From: Gammaproteobacteria bacterium
GTDB taxonomy: Bacteria; Pseudomonadota; Gammaproteobacteria; Pseudomonadales; Pseudohongiellaceae
Direction of reading: 5' to 3'
Assembly (NCBI GenBank): GCA_002711845.1
Contig: PASF01000001.1
Coordinates: 541,537 to 605,536 of the forward strand
Length of the DNA: 64,000 nt
Shown here piece by piece: positions 16,820 through 25,746 of the stretch (the stretch's first letter is position 1; the number at the start of each line of letters is the position of its first letter). The notes under the pieces were generated by a model. The model had not been told where the DNA came from. It made no database searches and saw only the letters and a list, made by a program, of their open reading frames with translations. Position numbers and translations under genes: made by a program.

Positions 16820-18013
16820 TCAAAGCATCTCGATGGCCACTGCCACCGCCTCGCCTCCACCAATACACAGGCTCGCTATGCCTTTCGTCTTCCCAAGCTT
16901 GCGCAGCGCGTACATCAACGTCACGATGATGCGTGTGCCCGAGGCGCCAACCGGGTGACCCAGGGCACAGGCGCCGCCGTGAATATTGACCTTGCGGTGA
17001 TCCAGACCCAGTTCGCGCATGGCCAGCATCGGCACCATGGCAAAGGCTTCATTGATTTCGAACAGGTCCACATCGTCGACTGACCAGCCGGTTTTGGCCA
17101 GTACCTTTTCGATGGCGCCAATCGGCGCTACCGTAAACTCGCTGGGGTGGCGGGCGTGACTGGCCTGGGCCAGCAGACGCGCCATGGGTTTCAGACCTTT
17201 CTCCTGCGCGACGCTCTCGCGCATCAGCACCACGGCAGCAGCACCATCAGAGATTGACGATGAGTTGGCCGCAGTGATGGTGCCGTCGGCAGAAAAGGCC
17301 GGACGCAATGTCGGTATTTTGTCCGGATTGGCCTTGCCCGGTTGTTCGTCATGTTTGACCGTGGTGTCGGTGCGGCCGACGTTGACATCCACGCTGACTG
17401 ACTCGGCATCAAACCAGCCTTCGCTGATCGCCGTCTGTGCGCGCTTTAGTGATTCAATGGCGTAATTGTCCATGTCTTCCCGGGTCAATCCATGTTTGTC
17501 TGCGGTTTCCTGGGCAAAGCTGCCCATCAGACGGCCTGTATAGGCATCTTCGAGTCCGTCCAGAAACATGTGATCTTTCAGTTCACCGTGACCCAGGCGC
17601 AAGCCGCTGCGCCCCTTGGGGATCAGGTAGGGGGCCTGTGTCATGTTCTCGATACCGCCGGCCAGTACCGTGTCGGCATGCCCGGCCAGAATCTGATCCA
17701 TGCCCATCATCACGGTTTTCATACCCGAACCGCACATCTTGTTGACCGTAGTACAGGGCGTGGTCACCGCCAGACCCGCGCCCAGCGCGACCTGGCGCGC
17801 CGGTGCCTGTGCCAGACCTGCCGGCAGCACACAGCCGATCAGGACATCGTCAATGGCCGTGTCATGAGTGGCCGGGTCCAGCCCGGCCCGCGTTAGTGCC
17901 GCATTCGCAGCCGCGACACCCAGTGCGGGCGCGGCCTTTGATGAAAACAGGCCCTGAAAACCGCCAATAGGGGTACGGGCACCGCCGAGGATGACAACTG
18001 AATCTTTGCTCAT
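16820..18013 (-). CDS. Acetyl-CoA acetyltransferase / thiolase
   Basis: A 397-residue thiolase with Cys94 (NKMCGSGMK), His353 (GGACALGHPVGASGTR) and Cys383 (SLCIGGGEAVAVAIE). The GGEAVA ending is typical of acetoacetyl-CoA thiolases (AtoB/PhaA type), which split acetoacetyl-CoA from leucine, ketone-body or fatty-acid breakdown, or make it for synthesis. It starts 24 bp after the LiuR-like MerR gene and shares its promoter region, which fits a branched-chain acyl-CoA degradation role. It is a different subfamily from the thiolase at 2196-3377. Confidence 0.93.
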   Translation of the reverse strand: MSKDSVVILGGARTPIGGFQGLFSSKAAPALGVAAANAALTRAGLDPATHDTAIDDVLIGCVLPAGLAQAPARQVALGAGLAVTTPCTTVNKMCGSGMKTVMMGMDQILAGHADTVLAGGIENMTQAPYLIPKGRSGLRLGHGELKDHMFLDGLEDAYTGRLMGSFAQETADKHGLTREDMDNYAIESLKRAQTAISEGWFDAESVSVDVNVGRTDTTVKHDEQPGKANPDKIPTLRPAFSADGTITAANSSSISDGAAAVVLMRESVAQEKGLKPMARLLAQASHARHPSEFTVAPIGAIEKVLAKTGWSVDDVDLFEINEAFAMVPMLAMRELGLDHRKVNIHGGACALGHPVGASGTRIIVTLMYALRKLGKTKGIASLCIGGGEAVAVAIEML

Positions 18014-18037
18014 GGGAGATCCTTGGAGTAGCAGGTG

Positions 18038-18493
18038 TTAGTGGTTGTTGCGCATCTGGGTGAGCCGATGACGGCACTGCGCTTCGAATTCTTTCAGTTC
18101 ATGCAGGCTCAGCTGAATGTCTTCCAGCTGTTGCTTGAGTATCTGTTTGCGCTCTCCAATCTTGTCCAGCACATGGCGCAACTGCGCCAGTTCGCCGGTT
18201 GATGAATCATACAGATCAAACATTTCGCCGATTTCATCCAGCGAAAACCCCAGGCGCTTGCCGCGCAGAATGAGTTTCAGGCGCGTATGATCACGCTGAC
18301 TGTACAGGCGGTTTCGGCCTTCGCGTTCCGGCATCAGCAAACCTTCACTCTCGTAAAAGCGGATGGCGCGGGTAGTGATGTCGAATTCTTTGGCCAGCTG
18401 CGAGATGGTGTAGGTTTTAAGGCCGTCATCAAGGGGGTCAAGGGCATTGCTGCGCAAAAAGCTGTCGCTGAGCGCTTGCGTGGTATCCGGCAT
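18038..18493 (-). CDS. MerR-family regulator, LiuR-like
   Basis: A 151-residue MerR protein: HTH and wing at about residues 27-70 (YTISQLAKEFDITTRAIRFYESEGLL), then the dimerisation coiled coil and an acidic/basic C-terminus without the Cys pairs of metal-sensing MerR proteins. LiuR-type regulators control branched-chain amino acid and fatty acid catabolism in proteobacteria and bind TTGACGTTAAC-type palindromes. An exact palindrome of that kind lies 20 bp upstream of this gene. Its neighbours (thiolase downstream, icmF divergent) fit. Specific inducer not determinable. Confidence 0.88.
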   Translation of the reverse strand: MPDTTQALSDSFLRSNALDPLDDGLKTYTISQLAKEFDITTRAIRFYESEGLLMPEREGRNRLYSQRDHTRLKLILRGKRLGFSLDEIGEMFDLYDSSTGELAQLRHVLDKIGERKQILKQQLEDIQLSLHELKEFEAQCRHRLTQMRNNH

Positions 18494-18512
18494 GTTGTTA
18501 TGAATTCCTTGG

Positions 18513-18534
18513 TTGACGTTAACGTTAACGTCAA
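18513..18534. promoter_or_regulatory. Perfect 22-bp LiuR-type operator
   Basis: TTGACGTTAAC at 18513-18523 is followed directly by its exact reverse complement (18524-18534). It lies between the MerR gene (-) and icmF (+), matching the operator pattern known for LiuR-type regulators, so one site could control both directions. Confidence 0.85.
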
Positions 18535-18652
18535 TATAATAAATGACCTTGATCTACAGGACAACTGCCGTCATGTTGGCGGCTAATGCTGCTGCAGACA
18601 GGCCGTTCATAATAACATGCAGGCCGTCTCCCGGCCTGACAGGAGCCGCACC

Positions 18653-21600
18653 GTGTCATCAGTCGTCAGTATCCGTCCGTCCAATTCTCCTGCGCTGGAA
18701 TTTCCCCGATTTATCACGGCGGCCAGTCTGTTCGACGGGCACGACGCAGCCATCAACATCATGCGCCGCATGCTGCAGGCCTCCGGCGCCGAAGTCATCC
18801 ATCTGGCTCACAACCGCTCGGTGCAGGAAGTGGTTGAATCGGCGTTGCAGGAGGATGTGCAGGGCATCGCCATCAGCTCCTATCAGGGCGGCCATATCGA
18901 ATACTTCAAATACATGGTGGACATGCTGCGGGAACGCGGCGCGGGTCATATTCAGGTGTTCGGCGGCGGTGGTGGGGTCATCATCCCCAGCGAGATCAAG
19001 GCGCTACATGCCTATGGCGTAAGCCGCATTTATTCCCCCGAAGATGGTCAGGCCATGGGGCTGCAGGGCATGATCGACGATATCATGCACAAGGTCACGG
19101 TGGCGCGCAAAGCGAGCCCGGCCCCGGATCTGCAGGCCATGCAGGCTGGTGACCGGCTGGCTCTGTCGCGGGTCATCAGCGCCCTGGAAGTCGACGCCCT
19201 GAATGCGTCGCAGAAAGCGCAGCTGCAGCAGGCCGCCGACAACGTGAACGCGGTGCCGGTGCTGGGTATTACCGGCACTGGTGGCGCCGGCAAATCGTCG
19301 CTGACCGACGAACTGATTCTGCGTCTGCGTCAGGACAGTGGTGATGGTTTGCGCATTGCGGTACTGGCAATCGACCCGACCCGGCGTCGCACTGGGGGCG
19401 CGCTGCTCGGTGACCGTGTTCGCATGAACGCGATCTACCATCCGTCGGTGTACATGCGCTCAATTGCCACCCGGCGCTCGGAGACCGAAGTGCCCACCTA
19501 TCTGCGCGACATCATCAACAGTGTCAAGCTAGCCGGGTTTGATCTGGTGATTGTGGAAACACCGGGCATAGGCCAGGGTGACGCCGGCATTGTGCCTTAT
19601 GTGAACAGCTCACTGTATGTGATGACGCCTGAATTTGGCGCCGCCAGTCAGCTGGAAAAAATTGACATGCTGGACTATGCCGATGTCATTGCCATTAACA
19701 AGTTTGATCGCAAAGGTGGCGAAGACGCCCTGCGTGATGTCAGTAAGCAGGTGCAGCGTAACCGGGTGGCATTCGACAAAACCGTGGAGCAGATGCCGGT
19801 GTATGGCACCATTGCTGCGCGCTTTAATGACGATGGCGTCACGGCACTGTATCAGGCGCTGGTGCCGGTGCTGGCCGAACACGGTATGCGGACCTTCGAG
19901 CATCGTCTGGCGCCCGTCAGCAATCGCACCTCAACTCAGCAATCGGTTATCGTGCCGCCGCAGCGTCAACGTTACCTGGCCGAGATTGCCGATACTGTGC
20001 GGGACTACCGGCGGCGGGTGGAGCAACAGGCGGTAGTCGCCCGTGAACTGCAACACCTGCAGGCAGCGCAGGCCATGGTCGCCGATGACACAGCGCAGGA
20101 CACTGTGTCTGTGTCGGAAAACCTTCAGGGCCTGATCAGACAGCGCCAGCAGTCATTGCACGGCGACAGTTCGGCGCTGCTGGAGAGCTGGCCGACACTG
20201 CAGAGCGAATACGCCGCTGATGAGCTGGTCACCGACATACGTGGCAAAGCCCATCGCAACTCGCTGGTATGGACAACCATGTCGGGCACGCGTATTCCCA
20301 AGGTTTCGCTGCCACGCTTTCATGACCACGGTGATATTCTGCGCTGGCTGGCACTGGAAAACGTGCCGGGTCGCTTTCCCTATACGGCAGGCGTGTTTGC
20401 GGTCAAGCGCGAGGGCGAGGATCCGACGCGTATGTTTGCCGGTGAGGGTGATGCCTTTCGTACCAACCGTCGGTTCAAGTCTCTGTCAGAGCACGCCGAT
20501 GCCAAACGTCTGTCCACCGCCTTTGATTCGGTGACGCTGTATGGCTTTGATCCTGACGAACGTCCGGACATCTATGGCAAGGTAGGCAACTCCGGCGTGT
20601 CCATTGCCACGCTTGATGACATGAAGGCGCTGTATGACGGGTTTGATCTGTGCCATCCGACCACATCAGTGTCCATGACCATCAACGGCCCGGCACCGAC
20701 CATTCTGGCGATGTTCCTGAACGCGGCGATTGCGCAGCAAATGGACAAGTTCCGCAATGACAAGGGTCGGGAGCCGGATGCTGACGAAGCGCTGCAGGTC
20801 AGGTCGCAGACCCTGGCCTCGGTGCGCGGCACGGTGCAGGCAGACATCCTGAAAGAAGACCAGGGTCAGAATACCTGCATATTCTCCACCGAGTTCAGCC
20901 TGAAACTGATGGGCGATATCCAGGAATATTTTATTGCCAATAAGGTGCGCAATTTCTACTCGGTCTCCATCTCTGGTTATCACATCGCCGAAGCCGGCGC
21001 CAATCCGATTTCGCAATTGGCGTTCACGCTGTCCAACGGTTTTACCTTTGTTGAAGCCTGGCTGGCGCGGGGCATGAAGATTGATGATTTTGCGCCCAAC
21101 CTGTCCTTCTTTTTCTCCAATGGTATGGATGCCGAGTATACAGTCCTGGGCCGTGTGGCGCGGCGCATCTGGGCCACCACCATGCGCGAGAAATATGGTG
21201 CCAATGAGCGCAGCCAGAAACTGAAATACCACATTCAGACCTCTGGCCGCTCGCTGCATGCGCAGGAAATGTCGTTTAATGATATTCGTACCACGCTTCA
21301 GGCGCTGATCGCCGTCTACGACAACTGCAACAGCCTGCACACCAATGCCTATGACGAGGCGGTGACCACGCCCACCGGCGAGTCCGTGCGTCGGGCTGTG
21401 GCCATTCAATTGATCATCAACAAGGAGTGGGGCCTGGCGCGCAACGAGAACCCAAACCAGGGGGCATTCATCATCGATGAACTGACTGATCTGGTAGAAG
21501 AAGCCGTGATGCAGGAGTTCGAGCGCATCGCTGAGCGCGGTGGCGTATTGGGTGCGATGGAAACCGGCTATCAGCGTGGGCGCATTCAGGACGAGTCCAT

Positions 21601-21931
21601 GCATTACGAACACAAGAAACACGATGGCTCGCTGCCGATTGTCGGCGTCAACACCTTCCTCAATCCCAACGGTGACGACGACGAAGGCGAGTTCTCACTG
21701 GAACTGGCGCGCTCAACGGACGAGGAGAAGCAGAGTCAGATTCGTCGGCTGCGGGAATTCCAGCAACGCCACGCCAGCGAGTCGGAGCGGGCGATAGCCC
21801 GCCTGAAACAGGCGGCCATCAATAACGACAATGTGTTTGCGGTACTCATGGACGCCGTGCAGTGTTGTTCGCTGGGACAGATTACCCAGGCGTTTTTCGA
21901 GGTGGGTGGGCAGTACCGGCGGTCAATGTAA
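18653..21931 (+). CDS. icmF: Fused isobutyryl-CoA mutase IcmF
   Basis: A 1092-residue B12-dependent acyl-CoA mutase with its G-protein chaperone built in. Order: cobalamin-binding domain with the lower-ligand His30 in [10 protein letters not shown] and [12 protein letters not shown]; MeaB-like GTPase with P-loop GTGGAGKSS at 208-216 and NKFD; linker; then the TIM-barrel mutase domain ([38 protein letters not shown]). It interconverts isobutyryl-CoA and n-butyryl-CoA; some members prefer pivalyl-CoA. The GTG at 18653 is chosen because AGGAG lies 7 bp upstream; an in-frame ATG 36 bp earlier lacks an RBS. Likely controlled by the adjacent LiuR-type regulator. Confidence 0.95.
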   Translation: MSSVVSIRPSNSPALEFPRFITAASLFDGHDAAINIMRRMLQASGAEVIHLAHNRSVQEVVESALQEDVQGIAISSYQGGHIEYFKYMVDMLRERGAGHIQVFGGGGGVIIPSEIKALHAYGVSRIYSPEDGQAMGLQGMIDDIMHKVTVARKASPAPDLQAMQAGDRLALSRVISALEVDALNASQKAQLQQAADNVNAVPVLGITGTGGAGKSSLTDELILRLRQDSGDGLRIAVLAIDPTRRRTGGALLGDRVRMNAIYHPSVYMRSIATRRSETEVPTYLRDIINSVKLAGFDLVIVETPGIGQGDAGIVPYVNSSLYVMTPEFGAASQLEKIDMLDYADVIAINKFDRKGGEDALRDVSKQVQRNRVAFDKTVEQMPVYGTIAARFNDDGVTALYQALVPVLAEHGMRTFEHRLAPVSNRTSTQQSVIVPPQRQRYLAEIADTVRDYRRRVEQQAVVARELQHLQAAQAMVADDTAQDTVSVSENLQGLIRQRQQSLHGDSSALLESWPTLQSEYAADELVTDIRGKAHRNSLVWTTMSGTRIPKVSLPRFHDHGDILRWLALENVPGRFPYTAGVFAVKREGEDPTRMFAGEGDAFRTNRRFKSLSEHADAKRLSTAFDSVTLYGFDPDERPDIYGKVGNSGVSIATLDDMKALYDGFDLCHPTTSVSMTINGPAPTILAMFLNAAIAQQMDKFRNDKGREPDADEALQVRSQTLASVRGTVQADILKEDQGQNTCIFSTEFSLKLMGDIQEYFIANKVRNFYSVSISGYHIAEAGANPISQLAFTLSNGFTFVEAWLARGMKIDDFAPNLSFFFSNGMDAEYTVLGRVARRIWATTMREKYGANERSQKLKYHIQTSGRSLHAQEMSFNDIRTTLQALIAVYDNCNSLHTNAYDEAVTTPTGESVRRAVAIQLIINKEWGLARNENPNQGAFIIDELTDLVEEAVMQEFERIAERGGVLGAMETGYQRGRIQDESMHYEHKKHDGSLPIVGVNTFLNPNGDDDEGEFSLELARSTDEEKQSQIRRLREFQQRHASESERAIARLKQAAINNDNVFAVLMDAVQCCSLGQITQAFFEVGGQYRRSM

Positions 21932-21962
21932 GGGGTGGCCGGGAGGTCGCCGGCGCGCCCTC

Positions 21963-23579
21963 TCACCGTATGACATGTTCGCCTGCAAAGGCGACCAGCG
22001 GCGGGCTTTGCTCCAGCTGGTAGTCATGCTCCCTGACCGTAGACACATAAATAAACTGTGTGGCGACCCGCTCTCGGGTAATGTCCAGCTCCATCCAGCC
22101 TCTGCCCAGGCCGCGCATGTAGCGCATTTCCGGACTGCTGCGCATGAAGGCCGCGACCAGTTCAGGCTCCGGCAGTGGCATGAAGTTCTCAAACCCCGGT
22201 GACGTGACACTGGGTGTACCAAACTCGACAGCCACAGCCTCGCCGTTGTCGTCGTGCAGATCAAAGGCCCATGAGCTATGGGTGTCGCCTGCCAGGACCA
22301 CTGCGTTGTTGGCATGCTGGCGGAACAGACTGAGGACGCGCTCGCGATCAGCCGGGTAACCGTCCCAGGCGTCCAGGTTCAGGGGCAGGCCCATCTGGCC
22401 GCGTTCACGCAGCATGCGGTAGCGCTCGGGTACATCCCCGGCAAACGCGTCATCACTTACCTGCGGTATCTCCTTGCGGCCCATGATGACCTGCTGACCA
22501 ACGATCTGCCAGGGAATACCGGCGGTGGCAGAGCGGCGCAATTCACTCTCCAGGAAACTGTGTTGCGCGCTACCCAGCACCGTGCGGGCCGGGTCTGCCA
22601 GGCCGCGACGCAGGGTATCAATGTTCATCTCGTGGGTCAGTTGCTCGTCCCGGGCCACCAGTCGGGTGTCCAGCATGATCAGCGTCGCCAGATCGCCGAT
22701 ATCAAAACTGCGGTAGATGATGCCGTCATCGATGCTGCTCTGTTCGCGGATCGGCAGCCATTCGTAAAACGCCTGAATGGCTGCCCGACGGCGCTCGGTA
22801 AAGGGTCCCTCGCCCTGATCGGGGTTGTGGTTCTGTGCACCGGTTTTGAACGTGTTGTTGGTAATTTCATGATCATCCCACACACAGATGAACGGGTGCG
22901 CCTGATGGACCGCCTGCAGATCGGCATCGGAGCGGTAAAGTCCGTAGCGCATGCGATAGTCTTCCAGTGACACGATTTCGTGCTCAGGCTGCACATGACG
23001 GCCCTTGTCCAGCATCTCGGCACTGGCGTAGCCGCCATCGGCATACTCGTAAATGTAGTCGCCAAGATGCAGCACGGCGTCACAGTCGCGTGCAGCCAAT
23101 TCACGGTAAACGTTGAAATAGCCTTGCGGATAGTTGGAGCAGGACACCACGGCCAGACGGGCCTGCGCGATACCCGCCGGGGGGAGCGTGCGCGTGCGTC
23201 CGGTCGGACTGCTGACGCCATCCACAATAAACCGGTAGAAGTAAGGTTGTCCGGCTTGGAGACCGGCTGCGTCTACCTTGACGGTAAAATCCCGGTCGGG
23301 GCCGGTCTGCGTTGTACCGGTTGCGACCACGGCGTCAAACTGCTGATCGCTGGCGACTTGCCACTGTACATTGACGGCTTCTGCCCGTCCGCTTCCGGGC
23401 AGCACCCGGGTCCACAGAATCACCCGGTCCTGCAGCGGGTCGCCACTGGCCACGCCGTGCGTGTAATGCGCAGCCGCAGCAGCGTGAATGGGCAACCCTC
23501 GCACCGACAGCGCGCCCAGCATGGCGGCAGAGACGGTGAGGAAGCGGCGGCGGCTAAATGGCAATTTTGGCGAGGACAT
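21963..23579 (-). CDS. phoD: Alkaline phosphatase D (PhoD), Tat-exported
   Basis: A 538-residue PhoD phosphatase/phosphodiesterase. The N-terminus has a twin-arginine signal (SRRRFLTVSAAMLGAL), so it folds in the cytoplasm before export, as expected for this metal enzyme. Metal-site motifs include SCSNYPQGYFNVYREL, HLGDYIYEY, VWDDHEITNN and LAGDTHSSW. It releases phosphate from extracellular phosphoesters. A Pho-box-like direct repeat about 56 bp upstream supports PhoB control. It is convergent with icmF, with a 31-bp gap. Confidence 0.95.
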   Translation of the reverse strand: MSSPKLPFSRRRFLTVSAAMLGALSVRGLPIHAAAAAHYTHGVASGDPLQDRVILWTRVLPGSGRAEAVNVQWQVASDQQFDAVVATGTTQTGPDRDFTVKVDAAGLQAGQPYFYRFIVDGVSSPTGRTRTLPPAGIAQARLAVVSCSNYPQGYFNVYRELAARDCDAVLHLGDYIYEYADGGYASAEMLDKGRHVQPEHEIVSLEDYRMRYGLYRSDADLQAVHQAHPFICVWDDHEITNNTFKTGAQNHNPDQGEGPFTERRRAAIQAFYEWLPIREQSSIDDGIIYRSFDIGDLATLIMLDTRLVARDEQLTHEMNIDTLRRGLADPARTVLGSAQHSFLESELRRSATAGIPWQIVGQQVIMGRKEIPQVSDDAFAGDVPERYRMLRERGQMGLPLNLDAWDGYPADRERVLSLFRQHANNAVVLAGDTHSSWAFDLHDDNGEAVAVEFGTPSVTSPGFENFMPLPEPELVAAFMRSSPEMRYMRGLGRGWMELDITRERVATQFIYVSTVREHDYQLEQSPPLVAFAGEHVIR

Positions 23580-23615
23580 GCTACGGCACTCCGGGCAGAA
23601 GACAGAATAAAGGAT

Positions 23616-23652
23616 ATTATGCTAACGGCTGCAGGCGACAGAATGGTGACAA
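23616..23652 (-). promoter_or_regulatory. Pho-box-like promoter of phoD
   Basis: On the minus strand TTGTCAC-CATT-CTGTCGC (23652 to 23635) reproduces the 7-4-7 layout of the PhoB box, with an 11-bp period between TGTC cores. A CATAAT -10-like element follows at 23621-23616. This places PhoB where the -35 would be. Confidence 0.7.
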
Positions 23653-23762
23653 AAAGGCACGTATGTTCGACATGAACTTAAAGGTATGCGATGTTTACGC
23701 GGCTGGAGACGGGCAGTCTAAAGTGGCCGCTGGAGAGTCAGAACCGCAAGAGAGGTAACCTC

Positions 23763-24566
23763 ATGATAATCTGGATAGTGAGCTATCTGCTGCTGGGCGT
23801 TGTCACCGGTTTTCTCGCCGGGCTGTTCGGTATTGGTGGTGGTGCGGTCATGGTACCGGTACTGACCGTGATGTTTGTGGCCCAGGGGTTTGCACCGGAG
23901 TATGTTGTGCATCTGGCACTGGGTACCTCCATGGCGGCCATTGTGCCTACGTCAATCGCCAGCATGCGGGCACATCACGGTCACGGCGCGGTGTTGTGGC
24001 CGGCAGTCCGGGGACTGGCGCCCGGTATTGTGGTGGGCACGTTCGCGGCAACCTTTCTGGCCGCCTGGTTGTCGCCGCAGCCGCTGGCGATCTTCTTCTG
24101 CCTGTTCATGACCTACGTTGCCGCACAGATGATCCTGAATCGTAAGCCGGACCCCGCCCGAGAGCTGCCCGGACTGGCGGGGCTGTCGATGGTAGGCGGC
24201 GGTATTGGCGGCGTATCGGCCCTGGTGGCGATCGGCGGCGGCACCATGACCGTGCCGTTTCTGGTGTGGTGCAATGTGCGCTTGCAGACCGCCATTGGCA
24301 CGTCTGCTGCCGTAGGGCTGCCCATTGCACTGGCCGGGTCGATGGGCTACCTGCTTAATGGCTGGGGCGTAGACAGTCTGCCGGCGTTCACGCTGGGCTT
24401 TATCTATTGGCCGGCAGTGCTGGCCATGGCCGCAGCAAGTTTTCTGTCGGCACCCCTGGGTGCCCGACTGGCGCACACTCTGCCGGTGGCCACGTTGAAA
24501 AAACTGTTTGCGGCACTGGTGATTGTGCTGGCGCTGCAGATGCTGCGTACGGTTCTTGACTACTGA
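23763..24566 (+). CDS. TauE/SafE-family membrane permease
   Basis: A 267-residue membrane protein with two similar halves, each beginning with a Gly-rich motif: GLFGIGGGAVMVPVL and ALVAIGGGTMTVPFLV. That is the hallmark of the TauE/SafE family, linked to export or uptake of sulfite, sulfoacetate and other organosulfur anions. About eight TM segments. The ATG at 23763 has GAGAGG upstream; the open frame extends 24 residues earlier without homology. No sulfonate genes are adjacent, so the substrate is unknown. The EVE gene follows after 21 bp. Confidence 0.88.
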   Translation: MIIWIVSYLLLGVVTGFLAGLFGIGGGAVMVPVLTVMFVAQGFAPEYVVHLALGTSMAAIVPTSIASMRAHHGHGAVLWPAVRGLAPGIVVGTFAATFLAAWLSPQPLAIFFCLFMTYVAAQMILNRKPDPARELPGLAGLSMVGGGIGGVSALVAIGGGTMTVPFLVWCNVRLQTAIGTSAAVGLPIALAGSMGYLLNGWGVDSLPAFTLGFIYWPAVLAMAAASFLSAPLGARLAHTLPVATLKKLFAALVIVLALQMLRTVLDY

Positions 24567-24587
24567 TTCGCATGAGGTTGCATATTA

Positions 24588-25043
24588 ATGGCCAATTGGC
24601 TGGTTAAAACCGAACCGGATGAATGCAGTATCGATGACTTTGCTGCCAACCCCGATAAGCCTGTCGTCTGGGAAGGCGTGCGTAACTATCAGGCGCGCAA
24701 TTTTCTGAGTGACATGGCAGTGGGCGATGAGGTGTTTATCTATCATTCCAGTTGCCAGCATATTGGTATCGCCGGCATTGTCAAAGTGGTGCGCGCAGCC
24801 TACCCCGATCCTGCCCAGTTCGATCCGGTGTCACCGTACTTTGATGGTAAAAGTACGGCCGACAAGCCGCGCTGGCAGGCCGTTGATATGGTCTTGGTCG
24901 ACAAGCTGCCGCGCCTGCTGCCGCTGGCGGAAATAAAATCCCTGCCCGGTCTGCACGATCTGGCCCTGCTCAAAAAGGGCAGTCGCCTGTCGGTCATGCC
25001 CGTCAGTCAGGCAGAGTGGGATGTCATCCTCAAGGCGGTGTGA
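24588..25043 (+). CDS. EVE-domain protein
   Basis: A 151-residue single EVE domain (PUA/ASCH-like fold). It opens with WLVKTEPDECSIDDF and contains WEGVRNYQARNFL and FIYHSSCQHIGIAGIVKV, which match the thymocyte nuclear protein 1-like bacterial family. EVE domains bind modified DNA or RNA bases such as 5-methylcytosine. In isolation its role is unknown; it sits in a housekeeping context here, not beside a restriction system. Length is standard. Confidence 0.9.
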   Translation: MANWLVKTEPDECSIDDFAANPDKPVVWEGVRNYQARNFLSDMAVGDEVFIYHSSCQHIGIAGIVKVVRAAYPDPAQFDPVSPYFDGKSTADKPRWQAVDMVLVDKLPRLLPLAEIKSLPGLHDLALLKKGSRLSVMPVSQAEWDVILKAV

Positions 25044-25052
25044 GGCGCGCAG

Positions 25053-25217
25053 TCATTCCAGCGGTTGCTCCGCGAACATCTTCAGCCGGGCAAGCCCACT
25101 GTTCCATTGCACTGATGCCGTCTCCAGATAGGTTCTGGCGCGCTCGAGGCCCTTGGGGTTGAACAGATAACGGCTTTCCCAGCCCACCCGTTGTTGTCTG
25201 ACCGGGCCTGCGCTGGG
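25053..25217 (-). pseudogene. Remnant of an ArsR-family regulator (C-terminal part only)
   Basis: Directly after the SRPBCC stop codon, and in the same frame, the minus strand encodes about 54 residues containing GWESRYLFNPKGLERARTYL and QWNSGLARLKMFAEQ before a TGA (25055-25053). This is the usual C-terminal end (after the DNA-binding wing) of the ArsR-type regulators that commonly pair with SRPBCC genes. The helix-turn-helix half is missing and no start codon with an RBS is present. It is best read as a deletion remnant; read-through of the TGA is the alternative. Confidence 0.6.
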
Positions 25218-25673
25218 TCAGTGGGCAAGGACATAGTCGGTAATGTGTCTGGCCTGAATATCCCAGCCCTGGGTATTGAGGCGGATGGCTTCAATGCGCT
25301 TGGTTTCCGGTAGTGCAGCGAAACCCGATTCGGTAATGGTCAGGCGCGTGCCGTCGGGGGTTTGTTTGAGTTTGAATTCAACACGGGTGGTGGGCTGTTG
25401 TGACAGCGGCAGGTTCTGTTCTGCGTCCTCGTGATTCCAGTGGAAGGCGAACAGGGTTTCCGGTTCCATGGTTTCGATTTCTGCCAGCCACGCATGACCC
25501 TCGTAACCCGGGTAGGTGGTCAGGCCGGTGGAGCGTGAACCCGGCGCAAACGGTTCATTCAGGTCTACGCAGAACCATTGACCAAACTGCCGGTAATCGG
25601 TCAGTGCCTGCCAGACCCGTGATACCGGGGCCTTGATGTCCACCACTTTGATAATGCTGTCCTGTACCGTCAT
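25218..25673 (-). CDS. SRPBCC (AHSA1-like) domain protein
   Basis: A 151-residue START/Bet v1-like protein of the AHSA1 group: VDIKAPVSRVWQALTDYRQFGQWFCVDL is the typical first helix-strand region, and TRLTITESGFAALP with the following residues forms the end of the fold. Such proteins bind hydrophobic ligands in a deep pocket and are often encoded beside an ArsR regulator; only a fragment of one remains downstream here. The ATG at 25673 follows AGGAGG; a TTG two codons earlier is not needed. Function unknown. Confidence 0.88.
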   Translation of the reverse strand: MTVQDSIIKVVDIKAPVSRVWQALTDYRQFGQWFCVDLNEPFAPGSRSTGLTTYPGYEGHAWLAEIETMEPETLFAFHWNHEDAEQNLPLSQQPTTRVEFKLKQTPDGTRLTITESGFAALPETKRIEAIRLNTQGWDIQARHITDYVLAH

Positions 25674-25746
25674 AAGCAACCTCCTGGCTGCGCTTATGCT
25701 AGGCCAGGAGGCTTGTTATCTGCAACTGGAACATTGCATAAAAATA

